NCBI RefSeq assembly: GCF_003289645.1
Contig: NZ_QLYX01000012.1
Span: 1-64,000 of the forward strand
Direction: 5' to 3'
Source: Actinomadura craniellae
Lineage (GTDB): Bacteria; Actinomycetota; Actinomycetes; Streptosporangiales; Streptosporangiaceae
DNA: 64,000 nucleotides
Of this stretch, positions 16,993 to 26,556 are shown in pieces (position 1 is the first letter of the stretch; each line of letters opens with the position of its first letter). A model generated the notes under the pieces. The model did no database searches. It was given only the letters and a program-made list of their open reading frames with translations, and had not been told where the DNA came from. The position numbers and the translations under genes were made by a program.

Positions 16993-19900
16993 GTGACGAC
17001 TACCCGGTGCTGCTCGGCCCGGTACGCATCGAGACCCGGTTCACCCCGACCGAGTTGCTGGTCCGGGTGTTCCCGGACGAGTGGGCGATCGACGCGTTCG
17101 AGCCCCGGCCCACCCGGGCCGAGATCAGCGCCCTGGACGCCTACTGGACCGCGTTCTGGCGGGCGGCCGGCGACCTGGCCGGCGAGCAGGCCGCCTGGCA
17201 GGAGCTGACCGGGCGGATCGCGCCGGGCCGCGCGAGCTGGTTGCTGCAGAGCCGGCGGCCCGCCAACCCGGGGGAGCGGCCGACCGCGGTGCCGGCCGGC
17301 ACGGCCGTGCTGGTGGTCGTCACCGGCCAGGCCGTGCCGGCGAACGACCGGCAGCCCACGATCAACTACTGGACCTCGATCTGGCGGGCGCACGGCGACC
17401 GCGCCGAGATCCGCGCCGCCGACATCGCGCTGCTCGCCGCCGTCGGCGCGACCCGCGCGGGCACCATCCGCGCCCGCCGCCCCGCCGGGGTGGACGCCGC
17501 CCCGGTCACCCCCGGCGACGCCGTGGCGGTGGCGTTCCTGGTGCTGCCGCCGCCGGCCGCCGCCGACCTGGCCCCGCAGTCGTGGACCCGGGCGGCCACC
17601 GCCCGGCTGCTGCCGGACCGGTTCACCGTCCTGGGCTACGTGGCCGGCGAGCAGGTGCTGTCGGCGACCGGGGCAGCGATCCCCGCCACGCTGGCGGTGA
17701 GCCCCGACCCGAGCGCCACCGACCAGCTGGAGGTGGACGAGGAGACCGGCGCCCTGCACGTCCCGGACGCGCTGCGCTGGCTGACCGACTTCGACCGCGC
17801 CGTCCAGGTGGGGATGGGCCTGCGGATCCCGCTGGACGACGGCACCCGCGACGGGCTGGACCGGCTGGTGGTGCTCGGGTTACGGCAGGGGGCCGCCCCG
17901 GCGCAGGCCGCCACCGACCTGGCGGACCTGCTCACCCGCCAGCACCGCAGCCCGGCCGGGTTCGGCCTGCTGCCCCAGGGCACGCCGACCAACAACACCG
18001 AACGGGCCCCGGCGGGCCAGGACGCCGCCGCGGAGACCGCGGCCGGGCTGCGGACGGCGTTCGGTTTCGCCGCCGCGGCGACCCCGGGCGACTGGACGGC
18101 CAAGACCGACGGGCAGTGGTTCGCCGAACTCCTCGGCCTCGACCCCGCCACGCTGACCGGGGTGCCGAACGCCGACCTGACCGACCAGCGGGACGCCCGC
18201 GCCCTCAACACGGCGCTGTGGCCCGCCACCTGGGGCTACCACCTGCAGACCGCGCTGCACCCGATCCTCGCCCCCGACGCGGTGGCGCGCACCCGCGAGT
18301 TCTTCCTGCGGCACGTGTCCGGGCGCGGCCCGATCCCGGCCGTCAAGATCGGCAGGCAGCCGTACGGCATCCTCCCCACCACCGCCTTCTCCCGGCTGGC
18401 CTGGCCCGACCCGGCCGCGCACCGGCGCGCCCTGAAGGGGGTGCTCGACGCCGCCGCGCAGGACTGGGCCGCGGCCGTCGCGAAGGTCGCCCGGCTCGGC
18501 GCCGCCACCGACGACCCGCACCAGACGCTGCTGGACATCCTCGCGCTGCACCCCACCTCGGCCGAGTACCACCAGCGGTACGCCCAGAGCGTCGAGGACG
18601 TCTACAACCGGGAGCACCTGGGCGGCCTCGGCGGCACCGTGCTGCCCGCGCTGGCCCAGCTGAACATGCCGCAGCCGATCCGCGCGCTGCTCGCCCGGCT
18701 GGGCCACACCGGCGCCGACCCGGACCTGATCCGCCGGCTGTTCGTCGGCGACCAGCACCCCCTGCTGGGCCCGCTGGTCGACGACCGCCCGCCCTCGGAG
18801 ACCGACCCCCTCCGGGAGTACACCGCCGACCAGCGCAACTACCTGCGCTGGCTGGCCGACCACGGGCGCACCGACCTGGAGACGGTCCGGCTGGAGCAGG
18901 GTTTCGCGGCGGGCGGCCCGCCCGCCGCGCTGCTCTACCTCCTGCTGCGGCACGCGGTCCTGCTCGGCTGGGAGGAGGCCGCCCGCGGCCTCGCGGTCGC
19001 CGCCGGACTGCCGGCCCTGCCAGCCGCGGACCCGCCGTTCATCCACATCAAGCTCGGCGACCCGCCGCCGCCCAGCGAGAGCCGGTTCCGGCGGCTGTAC
19101 TCCCCGGAACCGGCCATCACGGGGGACCCCGCCACGCTGGTGGTCGACCACATCCCGACCGTCATCGACACGCATCCGGCCACCGCCCCGCTCGCCGAGC
19201 AGGTCGGCGCGCTCGCCCTGCTGGCCGACCTGCCCACCGCCCGGCTGGAGCGGGTGCTGGCCGAGCACCTCGACTGCGCGACCTACCGGCTGGACGCCTG
19301 GCGGCTGGGGCTGGCCAACGAGCGGCTGGCCGAACTGCGCTACGGCCCCGCCGGCGACGCCCCGGCCCGGCGCGGGGTGCACCTGGGCGCCTACGGGTGG
19401 CTGGAGGACGTCCGCCCGCGGCCCGCGGCCGGACAGCCCACCCCGGTGCAGCCGCCCGCCGGGCTCGACGAGGTCTTCGACGGCCCGCTGCTGCACGACC
19501 CGAAGAACGGCGGCTACGTGCACGCCCCGTCGCCCGGCCACGCCACCACCGCCGCGGTGCTGCGGGCCGGCTACATCGCCAACGGCTCGCCGGAGAACCC
19601 CGGCGCGTTCGCGGTGAACCTGAGCTCCGAGCGCGTCCGGGTGGCGCTCACCATGCTGGACGGGCTGCGGCAGGGGCAGTCGCTGGGCGCGCTGCTGGGC
19701 TACCGGCTGGAACGCGGGTTGCACGACCGGCACCCGGACGCCGAGGTGGACTCCTTCATCCTCGCGCTGCGCGGCGAGTTCCCGTTGCGGGCCGGCAAGC
19801 TCCCGGAGACCCGGCCCGTGGAGCCCGTCGCGATCGAGCAGGTCGAGGCCCGCAACGTCATCGACGGGCTGGCCCTGGTCCGGCACCTCACCCGCAACGA

Positions 19901-22184
19901 CGTCCCGCAGAGCTACCCGTTCGGCCTGGACGACCGGCTGCCGGACGCCGACCCCGACCAGGCCGCGGTCATCACCGGGGAGGTCGTCCGGCTGCTGGAC
20001 GTCCACGACGCCCTGGCCGACCTCGCCGTCGCCGAGGGCGCCCACCAGGCGCTGCTCGGCAACGCCGAACGGGCCTCCGCCACCCTCGACGCGTACGCCA
20101 AGGAGGGTTTCCCGCCCGAGCCCGCGGTGGTCGAGACCCCGCGCGGCGGGACCACCCTCACCCACCGGCTGGGCCTGCTGCTGAACCCCGGGCGGAGCCC
20201 CGCCCTCGCGCAGGGCCCCCGGGCCAAGGCCGAGCCCGCGGTCGACGACTGGCTGCCCAAGCTGCTGCCGTCCCGGCAGGACGTGGCGGCCGTGGTCACC
20301 TGGACCGACCCCGTCAGCGGGCAGGGGCGCAGCCGCGTGGTGACCCAGGTCGACGTCGGGTTGCAGCCGATCGACCTGCTGTGGGCGGTCAGACCCGCCG
20401 GCGAGGCGGCGATGACCGACCTGGACGACCGGATCATCGGCGCGGTCCTCGACCGCGACCATCCCCGCCCGGATGCGGTGCTGACCATCCGGCACACCCA
20501 GCGGGTGCCCGGAAAGGTCACCTTCTTCGAGCTCTCCCCGCTGGTCGCCGCGCTGCGGTCGCTGCTGACGGCGTCCCGGCCGCTGCGCCCGACCGACCTG
20601 GTGCCCGCCGCCGGCACCGCGCCGGTGGATCGGGGCGCCGACGACGCCATCGCCCTGTCCAAGGCGCGGCCGGCCGCGGTCCGCGACCTGCTGGACGACC
20701 TGCGCGAGGACGTCGACGACTACGTCGCCGACCTGGCGGCGCTGCTGCCCGACCCGCCCGGGCAGCCCGACCGGGCCGACCTGGTCGAGGGGATCGACGT
20801 TTTCCTCGGCCGGTACGCCGGGCTGGTCACCGCCGCGGGCGGCTTCGGCATGGTCCGCAGCGGCTGGGGCGAGGCGACCGGCTGGCGCCGCGGCGTGTAC
20901 GCGGACGTGCTGGCCGCGGTGGCCGTGACCGCCGACCGGATGGCCAAGACGCTGGCCTCGGCCGACGCGCTCATCGCCCAGTACGACGCGCTGCCCTCGG
21001 GCACCCCCGCCCAGCAGCGGTTCCGGCTGCTCCAGCAGGCCGAGCGGCTGCTCACCACGCAGCCGACCACCCCCCGCCCGGCGCAGCCGGCGCAGCTGCG
21101 CGCGATCGTCGCCGTCCGCCGCCAGCAGTTCCACGGCAGGCTGCAGGCGCTGCGGCAGGTGGACGACACCACCAGGACGACGCTGAGCGGGCTGCTGGAC
21201 CAGGTCGCGGACCTGCTGCCGCTGACCACCTTCGACCCGACCGGGCTGGACCTGACACCGTTCGAGGACCGGGTCGTCGCCCATGCCGGGGACCTGCTGG
21301 CGCGGGCGCGGGCGCTGCGGACCGACATCGCCGCCCGGCTCGCCGCCGCCACCGCGGCGCTCGCCGAATACGACCAGGCGGTGACCGGCCCGGACCGGGT
21401 CCAGGCCGCGACCGACGCGCTCCGGGCGCTGCTCGGCGAGGACGTGCTCGCGGTGCCGGAGTTCACCCCGCCCGCCCCGGTCACCGCGGACTGGAAGAAG
21501 TCCCTGAACGACAGCGGCGAGCTCGTCGAGCACCTCGCCGAGGACTTCGACCGGGACTTCCCCGTGGACGACTGGCTGCACGGCATCGCGCGGGTGCGGG
21601 ACAAGCCCCGGCTGTGGGAGAAGGCCGTCGTGCTGAGCGACGCGCTGCGCGGGCCCGGCGGCCTGCTGGGCAACCTGCTCGGCTGGCAGGAGCCCGAACT
21701 GCAGCCGGTCCAGCTGCCCTACCGGAACAACGACCACTGGCTGGGCATGGAGTTCGCCGACGGGACCACGATCACCGAGGACCGGCTGCTGTTCACCGCG
21801 CACTACGCCGCCGGCGCGATGCCGCTGATCGGCGACGCGCGGTGCGGCCTGCTGCTCGACGAGTGGACCGAGGTCATCCCGGCCGAGCGGGAGACCACCG
21901 GGATCGCCGTCCACTACGACGGCCCGGACTCCGAGCCGCCGCAGGCGATGCTGCTGGTCGTCCCGCCGGTGAAGACCGGCACCTGGAGCACCGGTGACCT
22001 GGTCGCCGCGATCAACGAGACCTACGACCTGGCACAGTCCCGCGCCGTCGAACCCGGGCACCTGGACGACACGGCGTACGCACAACTGCTACCGGCGACG
22101 GTCATGTCGGCGACCCGGCGGCCGATCACCATCAGCACCGATCTCGCGATCGCCAACCTCCGCTGGAAGGCCGCCCATGAGTGA
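16977..22184 (+). CDS. Very large protein of unknown function (1735 aa)
   Basis: The start at 16977 lies inside the end of the previous gene and gives MADQLSDDYPVLLGPVRIET, followed by a short beta-strand domain with LLVRVFPDEWAIDAFEPRPT. The central part carries GRGPIPAVKIGRQPYGILPT and a series of helical segments. The C-terminal part has long helical stretches, such as the region near residues 1280-1480, and ends in a domain with WLGMEFADGTTITEDRLLFT. No signal peptide, membrane helix or known catalytic motif is evident. The length, lack of repeats and strict coupling to its neighbours suggest a structural component of a large complex. Function unknown. Confidence 0.85.
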   Translation: MADQLSDDYPVLLGPVRIETRFTPTELLVRVFPDEWAIDAFEPRPTRAEISALDAYWTAFWRAAGDLAGEQAAWQELTGRIAPGRASWLLQSRRPANPGERPTAVPAGTAVLVVVTGQAVPANDRQPTINYWTSIWRAHGDRAEIRAADIALLAAVGATRAGTIRARRPAGVDAAPVTPGDAVAVAFLVLPPPAAADLAPQSWTRAATARLLPDRFTVLGYVAGEQVLSATGAAIPATLAVSPDPSATDQLEVDEETGALHVPDALRWLTDFDRAVQVGMGLRIPLDDGTRDGLDRLVVLGLRQGAAPAQAATDLADLLTRQHRSPAGFGLLPQGTPTNNTERAPAGQDAAAETAAGLRTAFGFAAAATPGDWTAKTDGQWFAELLGLDPATLTGVPNADLTDQRDARALNTALWPATWGYHLQTALHPILAPDAVARTREFFLRHVSGRGPIPAVKIGRQPYGILPTTAFSRLAWPDPAAHRRALKGVLDAAAQDWAAAVAKVARLGAATDDPHQTLLDILALHPTSAEYHQRYAQSVEDVYNREHLGGLGGTVLPALAQLNMPQPIRALLARLGHTGADPDLIRRLFVGDQHPLLGPLVDDRPPSETDPLREYTADQRNYLRWLADHGRTDLETVRLEQGFAAGGPPAALLYLLLRHAVLLGWEEAARGLAVAAGLPALPAADPPFIHIKLGDPPPPSESRFRRLYSPEPAITGDPATLVVDHIPTVIDTHPATAPLAEQVGALALLADLPTARLERVLAEHLDCATYRLDAWRLGLANERLAELRYGPAGDAPARRGVHLGAYGWLEDVRPRPAAGQPTPVQPPAGLDEVFDGPLLHDPKNGGYVHAPSPGHATTAAVLRAGYIANGSPENPGAFAVNLSSERVRVALTMLDGLRQGQSLGALLGYRLERGLHDRHPDAEVDSFILALRGEFPLRAGKLPETRPVEPVAIEQVEARNVIDGLALVRHLTRNDVPQSYPFGLDDRLPDADPDQAAVITGEVVRLLDVHDALADLAVAEGAHQALLGNAERASATLDAYAKEGFPPEPAVVETPRGGTTLTHRLGLLLNPGRSPALAQGPRAKAEPAVDDWLPKLLPSRQDVAAVVTWTDPVSGQGRSRVVTQVDVGLQPIDLLWAVRPAGEAAMTDLDDRIIGAVLDRDHPRPDAVLTIRHTQRVPGKVTFFELSPLVAALRSLLTASRPLRPTDLVPAAGTAPVDRGADDAIALSKARPAAVRDLLDDLREDVDDYVADLAALLPDPPGQPDRADLVEGIDVFLGRYAGLVTAAGGFGMVRSGWGEATGWRRGVYADVLAAVAVTADRMAKTLASADALIAQYDALPSGTPAQQRFRLLQQAERLLTTQPTTPRPAQPAQLRAIVAVRRQQFHGRLQALRQVDDTTRTTLSGLLDQVADLLPLTTFDPTGLDLTPFEDRVVAHAGDLLARARALRTDIAARLAAATAALAEYDQAVTGPDRVQAATDALRALLGEDVLAVPEFTPPAPVTADWKKSLNDSGELVEHLAEDFDRDFPVDDWLHGIARVRDKPRLWEKAVVLSDALRGPGGLLGNLLGWQEPELQPVQLPYRNNDHWLGMEFADGTTITEDRLLFTAHYAAGAMPLIGDARCGLLLDEWTEVIPAERETTGIAVHYDGPDSEPPQAMLLVVPPVKTGTWSTGDLVAAINETYDLAQSRAVEPGHLDDTAYAQLLPATVMSATRRPITISTDLAIANLRWKAAHE

Positions 22185-23985
22185 GCCGCCCCGTATCGAC
22201 GACCTCCCCGCGGCCCTCGCCGGCCGCGCGTTCCCGACGGTCGGCCAGTGGAACCGGCTGGAGGGCCGGCCCCGCACCACCGACTTCGCCCGCGCGCTGC
22301 GGGTGGAGGTGCGCGACCCGCTGTGGATGCTCACCCGGCAGTGGCAGCTCGGCGAGTTCCGCGGCACGGACGGGGGCTCGCCGGTCACCGCCACCTACTC
22401 CGTCGCCACCGTCCCGCCCACCCGGTTCCGGCCGGGCGGCGGCGCGGCCGGGGACCTGCCCGCCGACCGGCCGCTGGAGGCGGTCGCCGAGCGGCGGCCG
22501 GTGCCGTTCGCGTTCGGCGCCGACCGGATCTCCTTCGACCTCCGGCTGGCCATCGGCCGCCGCTGGCTGAAGCTGGTCGGCCGGTCGCCGCTGCTCCGCC
22601 TGCTCAACATCCGCCAGCAGTACGTCACGCGCTACCCCATCGCGCTGCCCAACCCGGCCAGCGACGCCGACACCCCGCGGGTGGCGCACCCGGAGGTCTG
22701 GGCGTCGATGCAGGCGGTCGCCGGCCGGCGGATGGACGGCTACCTGCTCTACCAGCACCTCAAGGGCGGCGGGCACGCCGCCGACGGCATCACCGGCCTG
22801 CTGAACCTGCACCGTCCCGCGCTCGCCGAACTCGGCGCCCGGCTGGTCGCCTGGTTCGAGGCGCTGATCGACCAGCCCGCCGGCGACGACGCCTGGGACC
22901 CGCGCCGGCTCGAACACCGGTTCTCGGTGGCGGCCACCGGGCCGGCCGGCGGCGAGAAGGTCCTCACCGCGCAGGAGTACCCCGGTGGGCGGCTCGACTG
23001 GCACGCCTTCTCGATCGACCCCGGCGGCCCGCTCGGCGGTACCGACCCGGCGCCGCCGCCCATCAACCGGACCGTGTTCCCCGCGCCGGTACGGTTCTCC
23101 GGCATGCCGCTGCCCCGCTGGTGGGCGGTCGAGGACGGGCGCACCAACTTCGCCGCGGTCCGCCCCGACAGCACCGACCTGGCCCGGCTGATCTTCCTGG
23201 AGTTCGCGCTCGTCTACAGCAACGACTGGTTCCACCTGCCCTGCGACCTGCCGGCGGGGACGCTGGCGGAGATCCGGGGCCTGGCCGTGACCGACGTCTT
23301 CGGGCAGCAACTGTGGATCACCCCGGCCGGTGCCGGGGACGACCAGGACTGGCAGCGCTGGTCGATGTTCACCCTCGACACGATCGGCGACGAGTCGGTG
23401 CCCGCGGACACCGGCCTGTTCCTGCCGCCGGTCGTGCCGAAGGTCGCCGACGGGCCCGTACTGGAGGACGTGGCGCTGATCCGCGACGAGAACGCCAACC
23501 TGGTCTGGGGGATCGAGCGCACCGTCCGGCAGGCCACCGGCGAGGGCCGCCGGGGCAGCGAGGTCGCCGCCGAGGTCCTGGCCCACCGCAGGCGGCTGTT
23601 CCCGCCGGAGCCGCCGGGCGACCCGCGCGCGGCCGTCGCCTACGAGGCGATGAACTCGATCCCGGAGAACTGGATCCCGTTCATCCCGGTGCACGTCCCC
23701 GGCGACAACCGGAGCATCCAGCTGCAACGCGCCGCGCTGCCCGGCGCGATCGACGGCGTCCCGGTCCGGCCCCGGACCGCGCTGCTGCGTGAGGGGTTCG
23801 ACGCCGGGCAGCCGTACTTCGTCAACGAGGAGGAGGTGCCGCAGTCCGGCACCGTGGTCACCGTCGCCTACAACCGCACCCGGTGGACCGACGGCCGGGT
23901 CGTGCTCTGGCTCAGCGCCCGGCGCGGCACCGGCCGCGGCGAGGGCTCCAGCGGCCTGGCCTTCGACTCCCTGATCGACACCTGA
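22177..23985 (+). CDS. Protein of unknown function (602 aa), last gene of the block
   Basis: The ATG at 22177 overlaps the end of the 1735-aa gene by eight bases. The protein opens with a striking motif, EVRDPLWMLTRQWQLGEFRG followed by TDGGSP, near residues 46-70, and later has PLPRWWAVEDGRTNFAAV, LIFLEFALVYSNDWFHLPCD and NWIPFIPVHVPGDNRSIQLQ. These aromatic-rich, ungapped motifs look like a conserved core of an uncharacterised family. There is no signal peptide or membrane segment. A strong hairpin follows directly, so this gene ends the transcription unit. The role is presumably tied to the other large proteins of the block. Confidence 0.86.
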   Translation: MSEPPRIDDLPAALAGRAFPTVGQWNRLEGRPRTTDFARALRVEVRDPLWMLTRQWQLGEFRGTDGGSPVTATYSVATVPPTRFRPGGGAAGDLPADRPLEAVAERRPVPFAFGADRISFDLRLAIGRRWLKLVGRSPLLRLLNIRQQYVTRYPIALPNPASDADTPRVAHPEVWASMQAVAGRRMDGYLLYQHLKGGGHAADGITGLLNLHRPALAELGARLVAWFEALIDQPAGDDAWDPRRLEHRFSVAATGPAGGEKVLTAQEYPGGRLDWHAFSIDPGGPLGGTDPAPPPINRTVFPAPVRFSGMPLPRWWAVEDGRTNFAAVRPDSTDLARLIFLEFALVYSNDWFHLPCDLPAGTLAEIRGLAVTDVFGQQLWITPAGAGDDQDWQRWSMFTLDTIGDESVPADTGLFLPPVVPKVADGPVLEDVALIRDENANLVWGIERTVRQATGEGRRGSEVAAEVLAHRRRLFPPEPPGDPRAAVAYEAMNSIPENWIPFIPVHVPGDNRSIQLQRAALPGAIDGVPVRPRTALLREGFDAGQPYFVNEEEVPQSGTVVTVAYNRTRWTDGRVVLWLSARRGTGRGEGSSGLAFDSLIDT

Positions 23986-23988
23986 GGG

Positions 23989-24022
23989 CCCCGCCCGCCG
24001 GGTCCGGGTCCGGCGGGCGGGG
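23989..24022. terminator. Hairpin ending the uncharacterised block
   Basis: A perfect 12-bp stem (23989-24000 with 24011-24022, CCCCGCCCGCCG) with a 10-base loop. It lies four bases after the stop of the 602-aa gene and ten bases before the end of the convergent hydrolase gene, so it can serve both strands. No T-run follows, as is usual in high-GC actinomycetes. Confidence 0.75.
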
Positions 24023-24031
24023 CGGTCGGGA

Positions 24032-26413
24032 TCAGCCTTCCTGGTCGTCGTCGGTGACCACCAGCCGGGCGAACCCGCTGCCGATCACCGCGTTGGTCGG
24101 TGCCGAGGCGACCACCTGGTAGGACTGGGCGGCCGGGGCCACCGTCGTGTTCCCGGTGATGGGGATCTGGAACGTCGCCGACGTCGCCCGGGCCGGGATG
24201 ACGACCTGCCGGGCGAGCTGGGTGGCCACCGGCGTGGCCCCGGTGACGATCGACTGGACGTTGACCGTCACGGGCTCGTCGGTGCGGCGCGACAGCGTGA
24301 GCTTCATGGTCGCGACGCCGGGCCCGTCGCCCTCGGGGACGGTCAGGCTCTGCACCGAGATCTGCGGCAGCTCCGACAGCCGCGCGCTTCCCGCGTCGTC
24401 GTCGGCGAACGCCAGGTCGGCGAGGTAGACGCCGCCGGTGGCGCTCGCACCCGAGATGCGGATCTCGCTGACGGAGTGCAGGTCGACGTGCTTGAGGGAG
24501 CCGGTCGGGATGCGGACGGTGCGCAGCCAGGTCTTGGGCAGCGGCGAGCTGAGGCCCGGGAACCGGGTCAGCGCGTCGCTTATGGCCGACACCCGGACCG
24601 TTTGGGCGCGTCCCCTCCGGTCCACCACGGTGACGTCCAGGTCGGCGTCCCCGGAAGCCTCGTCCAGCGCCGCCCGGAAGGTCAGCGCGTCGTAGCCGCG
24701 GACGTTCCCCGCGCCGTGCGGCAGCACGGCCCGCACCCGGGCGCCCGGTCCGGTCCAGGAGAACCGCAGCACCGGCGTGGACGCCACGTTCGGCGCGTAG
24801 GTGGCGGGCGTCCAGGACGGGGCCTGCGAGGTGGTCAGGGTGGTGGCGCAGGACGGGAGGCCGCTGTCGAGGGACCGGTCGAGCATGCCGGCGCAGATGA
24901 CGCCGGTGCCCGGGCCGGTCACGGTCACCGACCGGGACGGCGCGGTGAACGTGGCCACGTCCAGCCGCTCGTCGGCGGGCGCCTGGGCGACGGTGTGCAC
25001 CTCGGCCCGCCCGGCGGACGGGGCGGTGCCGCCGCTGCCGTCGAACAGCGGCAGGAACTCGTCCTCCTCGCCCTGGAACAGCCGGAAGAACCCGGAGATG
25101 TAGGTCGTGCCGAGCGCGTACTGCTCGGCGGCGCTCAGCCGGGTCGGGGCGGTGTTGCCGCAGACCGGGTCGGCGTTGTTGAACCAGTCGTCGCCTGCGG
25201 GCGCGACGGCCACGCCCGGGGTCCACTCGGTGTTGAAGAAGTTGTGGTTGACCCCCATCATCATCAGCGCCGAGCGGGCCGCCTTGTCCCGGCGCGCGGC
25301 GTACCGGGTGTCGTCGTAGAAGTGCTGGCCCTGCTGGTTGGAGACGTCCCCGTCGCAGTAGGGCAGGAACACCGACATCGGGACGTTGGGCAGGGTGGCC
25401 CGGGCGAAGTCGGTGGGCGCCAGCGGCAGCACCGCCCTGATCCCGTAGGGCTTGGCACGGCCGTCGTTGAGCAGGGCGGCCTTGACGACGCCCTCACCGC
25501 CCCGGGAGTGGCCCATCAGCCCGACGTCGTTCATGTCGAGGCGGCCCTTGAACAGCTTGGTCAGCGCCGGGTCGCCGGAGCCCTTGGCGGCGGCGGCGAG
25601 CAGGTCGAGGTGGTGCATGACGAGTTCGCCGCGGGCGAGCGCGCCGCGGTCCTCGCTGAAGGGGTTGTCGGTGGCGTTGACGCCGTTCGCGCTGATCGAC
25701 ACCACCGCGTAGCCGTGGCTGGCCAGCACCTCGGCGGGCCCGCTGTAACCGGTGTGGCTGTCGATGGGCAGCTCGCCCGCCGGGCACGGCCACTGCGAGT
25801 TGGACGTCCGCCGGGTGTCCGGGTTGTAGCAGGCCGAGTGGCGGCCGTGCAGGAACAGCACCAGGGGACGCTTGCCCCAGGCTTTGGGCTGGTAGACGAC
25901 GGCGCGGACCTCCGCGGGGCGCCCGCCGATCCCGGACAGCGTGACGGCGGTGTCGCCGAAGTCGTAGGCGGTCTTCTCGACCTGGTACCTGCCGGGTGTG
26001 GCGGGGTCGGCGGGCAGGTGGGGCTTCTTCTTCGGTGTGGTGGCCGGGGGAGCGGGCCTGGCCCGCGGGGTGGTGTTCGAGGGGACTTCGCCGTTCCAGG
26101 CCACCTGTACGGATGTCGCCTTGGCGGCTCGGGGGTCGGCGGTGACGAGCGTCAGGGTCTTCCCGTCGGGCGACTCCTGGGCGGGGCCGAGGGAGGCGCC
26201 GTCCACGGCCAGTTCGGGCACGGCGGCGCGGACCGGTAGCGGCTGGTCCAGGTGGAGGGTGATGCGGTGGCCGCCGGGGACGGGCTGGACCGTCCAGTCG
26301 GCGGTGGGTTCCGGGTCGGCGTGCGCCGGCCCGGAGAGCCCGGCCAGGAGGACCGCCGCGGCCAGCGTCCCTCCCGCCAGGGCCCGCTTCCAGGCACGGA
26401 TGTGCAGGGGCAT
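24032..26413 (-). CDS. Secreted alpha/beta hydrolase with C-terminal Calx-beta-like domain
   Basis: A 793-residue exported protein. The start at 26413 gives a classical signal peptide (residues 1-32: basic MPLHIRAWKR, hydrophobic core, cleavage after AHA). A small beta domain follows, then a linker with KKK and an alpha/beta hydrolase domain (about 140-500) with HG in VLFLHGRHS and the nucleophile S303 in GLMGHSRGGEG. Next comes a jelly-roll-like region (about 500-690) and a final Calx-beta-type domain (PQISVQSLTVPEGDGPG to the end). A lipase or polyester hydrolase is likely, but the substrate is unknown. It is transcribed after the aldo/keto reductase gene with 143 bases between, including a hairpin. 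Confidence 0.87.
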   Translation of the reverse strand: MPLHIRAWKRALAGGTLAAAVLLAGLSGPAHADPEPTADWTVQPVPGGHRITLHLDQPLPVRAAVPELAVDGASLGPAQESPDGKTLTLVTADPRAAKATSVQVAWNGEVPSNTTPRARPAPPATTPKKKPHLPADPATPGRYQVEKTAYDFGDTAVTLSGIGGRPAEVRAVVYQPKAWGKRPLVLFLHGRHSACYNPDTRRTSNSQWPCPAGELPIDSHTGYSGPAEVLASHGYAVVSISANGVNATDNPFSEDRGALARGELVMHHLDLLAAAAKGSGDPALTKLFKGRLDMNDVGLMGHSRGGEGVVKAALLNDGRAKPYGIRAVLPLAPTDFARATLPNVPMSVFLPYCDGDVSNQQGQHFYDDTRYAARRDKAARSALMMMGVNHNFFNTEWTPGVAVAPAGDDWFNNADPVCGNTAPTRLSAAEQYALGTTYISGFFRLFQGEEDEFLPLFDGSGGTAPSAGRAEVHTVAQAPADERLDVATFTAPSRSVTVTGPGTGVICAGMLDRSLDSGLPSCATTLTTSQAPSWTPATYAPNVASTPVLRFSWTGPGARVRAVLPHGAGNVRGYDALTFRAALDEASGDADLDVTVVDRRGRAQTVRVSAISDALTRFPGLSSPLPKTWLRTVRIPTGSLKHVDLHSVSEIRISGASATGGVYLADLAFADDDAGSARLSELPQISVQSLTVPEGDGPGVATMKLTLSRRTDEPVTVNVQSIVTGATPVATQLARQVVIPARATSATFQIPITGNTTVAPAAQSYQVVASAPTNAVIGSGFARLVVTDDDQEG

Positions 26414-26446
26414 GTTCGATCCCTTCGAGTGCCACGCACCCAGAGG

Positions 26447-26478
26447 CCCACCCGCGGGTAGCACCCGTTGCGGGTGGG
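26447..26478. terminator. Hairpin between the aldo/keto reductase and hydrolase genes
   Basis: CCCACCCGC (26447-26455) pairs with GCGGGTGGG (26470-26478), and an inner GGGT/ACCC helix extends the stem with a small bulge. On the minus strand it lies after the aldo/keto reductase stop and in the leader of the hydrolase gene. It could be a terminator or an mRNA leader structure; I recognise no riboswitch class. Confidence 0.5.
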
Positions 26479-26556
26479 TTTGGTGCAATTTGCACTCGAA
26501 TAAGACCGGTTGTCGTGCTGTGGACCGTTACACCGCTGTTGCGGCCCGGTTAATGA

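Noticed and set aside
6112-23985. Phage tail, T6SS or extracellular contractile injection system
   Set aside because: No sheath, tube, baseplate, spike or AAA+ ATPase signature was seen; proteins match none of those families by motif.
26414-26556. Riboswitch in the leader of the secreted hydrolase gene
   Set aside because: A nested hairpin is present, but conserved cores of known riboswitch classes are not; treated as a terminator or simple leader structure.
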